A stretch of DNA of 6,052 bases from Akkermansia muciniphila (GTDB taxonomy: Bacteria > Verrucomicrobiota > Verrucomicrobiia > Verrucomicrobiales > Akkermansiaceae): assembly GCA_945870545.1 (NCBI GenBank), contig CAMBTF010000116.1:1-6052 (forward strand), written 5' to 3'. Shown here one piece after another: positions 4,580-6,052 of the stretch (positions are counted from its first letter, which is position 1; each line of letters opens with the position of its first letter). The notes under the pieces were generated by a model. The model saw only the letters and a list, made by a program, of their open reading frames with translations, did not search any database and had not been told where the DNA came from. Both the position numbers and the translations under genes were made by a program.

Positions 4580-6052
4580 ATGAACCCCGATCGCGCCACA
4601 CTCAATTTCCTCAACTCCTTTCCAGAAGAAGCCCGCAAACGCGGCGATATGCTCCAGAAAGACGGAGCCGTCACCCAGATCTTCGGAAACCACCTTTTCA
4701 TCCAAGGCCGCGTCGAGGACGAGTCCGGCACCCACCGCACCTCCCTCCGCCTTCAGGGCAACCGCTGGTTCGGCTCCTGCACCGCCGAGGACGATCTCGT
4801 TTCCGGCGCCTGCCAATACGCCACCATGATGGAGCGCATGCATCGCGGCGAGGATCTCCCGGAATCGCCCAACGAATTTGACGACACACCCGTGCTCGAC
4901 ATCATCGAGGACAAGCTCGGCCGCGAGCTCGACGACAAGGAAGCCGACTACGTCACGAAAATCGAGAAGCGCTACCGCCGCTACGTGATCGAGGGCGAGC
5001 TCCACGACCACGACATGGTCCGCATCAACCCGCGCTGGGACATCACCACCTACGAGCCGCTCGAGCTCTGGCCCATGCCGCCCGGCGATATCCTCGAGTT
5101 CTGGAACTTCCTCGCCTACGCCTTTTACAAACGGAAACTCCCCTACCCCGAGTTCATGTCCGTCATCACGGATCTCGCCTCGGTGCAGAAAAAAATGGCG
5201 GAGTGGGAACAGGAGCGCGAGGTCGCTTCCTGGTACGACCGTATCGAGCAGGTCAACGAGCGCCCGCCGCAGGATGCGCCGCTGACCGTCGCCTTCCGCC
5301 TCGTCGCCACGATCAACGAGGCGCGCATGGAAGTCCGCGAGAGCCGCCCCAACGCCCAATACATCCAGCTCCGCGAGAAATCCGATATCGAGAAATACAT
5401 CTCCCTCCATCAGGAAGGCGCACTCCTCATGGACGCCTCCTCACAGACGCTTTGGGAGCATTACCTCGCCTTCTACCGCAAGCACAGCGACACCACCCTC
5501 GACTTCGACCAAGAGGAATCCTGCCGTTTCATGAACCGCGTGTTCCAGCAGCCCGCCCTCAATGGCTACCTCGTCAACCTCGACGAAAGACCCTTCCGCG
5601 TCTCCGAGGAAGCCCTCTCCTGGGTCTGCGAGGACGAACCCTTCGATCCCAATTCCTTCGCCCTCCAGCTTGTCACCGCCTCCGGCGAAAATGTTTCCCA
5701 CTCCGTCCGCCTCCTGCCCGGCCGCAAGGAACTCTACCAGTCCGATGAAACGGTTTTCCCAGGCCCCCCGCGCTGGCTTGAGGAAACCGAGGTCATGCCG
5801 CGCTACCTCATCCCACGGAAAGTCATCGACTCCCTGGAAGGCGTAGAATACCTCAGAAAAATCGGCGCTTCACTGCCCGAGTCCCTCGTCAAGCGCGTCG
5901 TCGATCTCGAACTCAATCCCAAGCTGGAAATGAAACTCATCGCCGGCCTCACCGCCGCGGAGACCGAGCACCTTGTCGTCGATGTCACCGCGATCGAAAC
6001 AAAAGGCCGCCGCACCGAGCGCCTCACCAAGGACGGCTGGGAGCTTGTCGAG
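4580..6052 (+). CDS. N-terminal part of a putative SNF2-family helicase (3' end outside window)
   Basis: An uninterrupted frame of 491 codons runs from ATG 4580 to the last base without a stop. The product begins MNPDRATLNFLNSF. Residues 35-81 resemble the SWIM-type region found at the head of bacterial SNF2 helicases: FGNHLFIQGRV, then W63, C67, C78 and Y80. The middle is charged and helical. Residues about 335-440, with a W-C-E-D-E-P segment, a beta-rich stretch, VFPGPPRW (392-399) and IPRKVIDSLEGVEYL, recall the pre-helicase region of verrucomicrobial SNF2 proteins of about 1,000 residues or more. The Walker A and DEAH motifs would lie beyond the window, so the helicase call is inference. 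A DNA- or chromatin-remodelling ATPase acting in the cytoplasm would be expected. Codons strongly favour C at the third position (CTC, GCC, TCC, ATC), which supports this frame over the antisense one. No Shine-Dalgarno precedes the ATG, and no nearer in-frame upstream start is visible. Confidence 0.6.
   Translation, partial: MNPDRATLNFLNSFPEEARKRGDMLQKDGAVTQIFGNHLFIQGRVEDESGTHRTSLRLQGNRWFGSCTAEDDLVSGACQYATMMERMHRGEDLPESPNEFDDTPVLDIIEDKLGRELDDKEADYVTKIEKRYRRYVIEGELHDHDMVRINPRWDITTYEPLELWPMPPGDILEFWNFLAYAFYKRKLPYPEFMSVITDLASVQKKMAEWEQEREVASWYDRIEQVNERPPQDAPLTVAFRLVATINEARMEVRESRPNAQYIQLREKSDIEKYISLHQEGALLMDASSQTLWEHYLAFYRKHSDTTLDFDQEESCRFMNRVFQQPALNGYLVNLDERPFRVSEEALSWVCEDEPFDPNSFALQLVTASGENVSHSVRLLPGRKELYQSDETVFPGPPRWLEETEVMPRYLIPRKVIDSLEGVEYLRKIGASLPESLVKRVVDLELNPKLEMKLIAGLTAAETEHLVVDVTAIETKGRRTERLTKDGWELVE

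Noticed and set aside
4532..5410. 292-codon minus-strand open frame antisense to the SNF2-like gene
   Set aside because: Its composition is the typical Val/Gly/Leu/Asp/His-rich pattern of a reverse shadow of C-ending codons. The plus-strand frame stays open for 491 codons and has recognisable family features.

Overview
The window looks like chromosomal DNA of a GC-rich bacterium, most likely from the Verrucomicrobia/Planctomycetes group (PVC superphylum), with Verrucomicrobia favoured. This rests on the protein families recognised, not on any rRNA or marker gene: a three-helix DUF4175-like membrane protein with a secreted partner encoded directly behind it, and the long N-terminal part of what appears to be a verrucomicrobial-type SNF2 helicase. 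No RNA gene, insertion sequence, CRISPR array or phage gene is visible.

Layout, left to right. Three genes lie on the minus strand and one on the plus strand. Reading in the minus direction: a 329-residue protein (3402-4391) with a helix-turn-helix-like N-terminus and a C-terminal half resembling the COG2958/HrgA restriction-endonuclease-like family; a 110-bp gap; an 884-residue DUF4175-like membrane protein (637-3291); and, overlapping it by an ATGA, a 211-residue secreted low-complexity protein (5-640). One base after that stop, an ATG at the very edge (3-1) suggests that the operon continues outside the window. The plus-strand gene (4580 to beyond 6052) diverges from the 329-residue gene across a 188-bp spacer. 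It is cut by the window end at 491 codons, before any helicase motif would appear.

How the genes fit together. The DUF4175-like protein is predicted to place about 700 residues outside the cytoplasmic membrane. Its overlapping partner has a signal peptide, so the two products should meet in the periplasm and probably form one envelope complex of unknown function. The 329-residue protein and the SNF2-like protein are divergent neighbours with DNA-related folds. A functional link between them is possible but unproven. The nuclease-like domain appears to lack the expected catalytic residues, and the helicase N-terminus carries what looks like a SWIM zinc finger with two ligands lost.

No stretch over 300 bases lacks a gene. 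The spacers hold a nested inverted repeat just upstream of the 329-residue gene, a weak promoter candidate for the SNF2-like gene, and no convincing terminator. I do not see a clear new system. The best leads are the degenerate active sites, the structured leader and the envelope pair.
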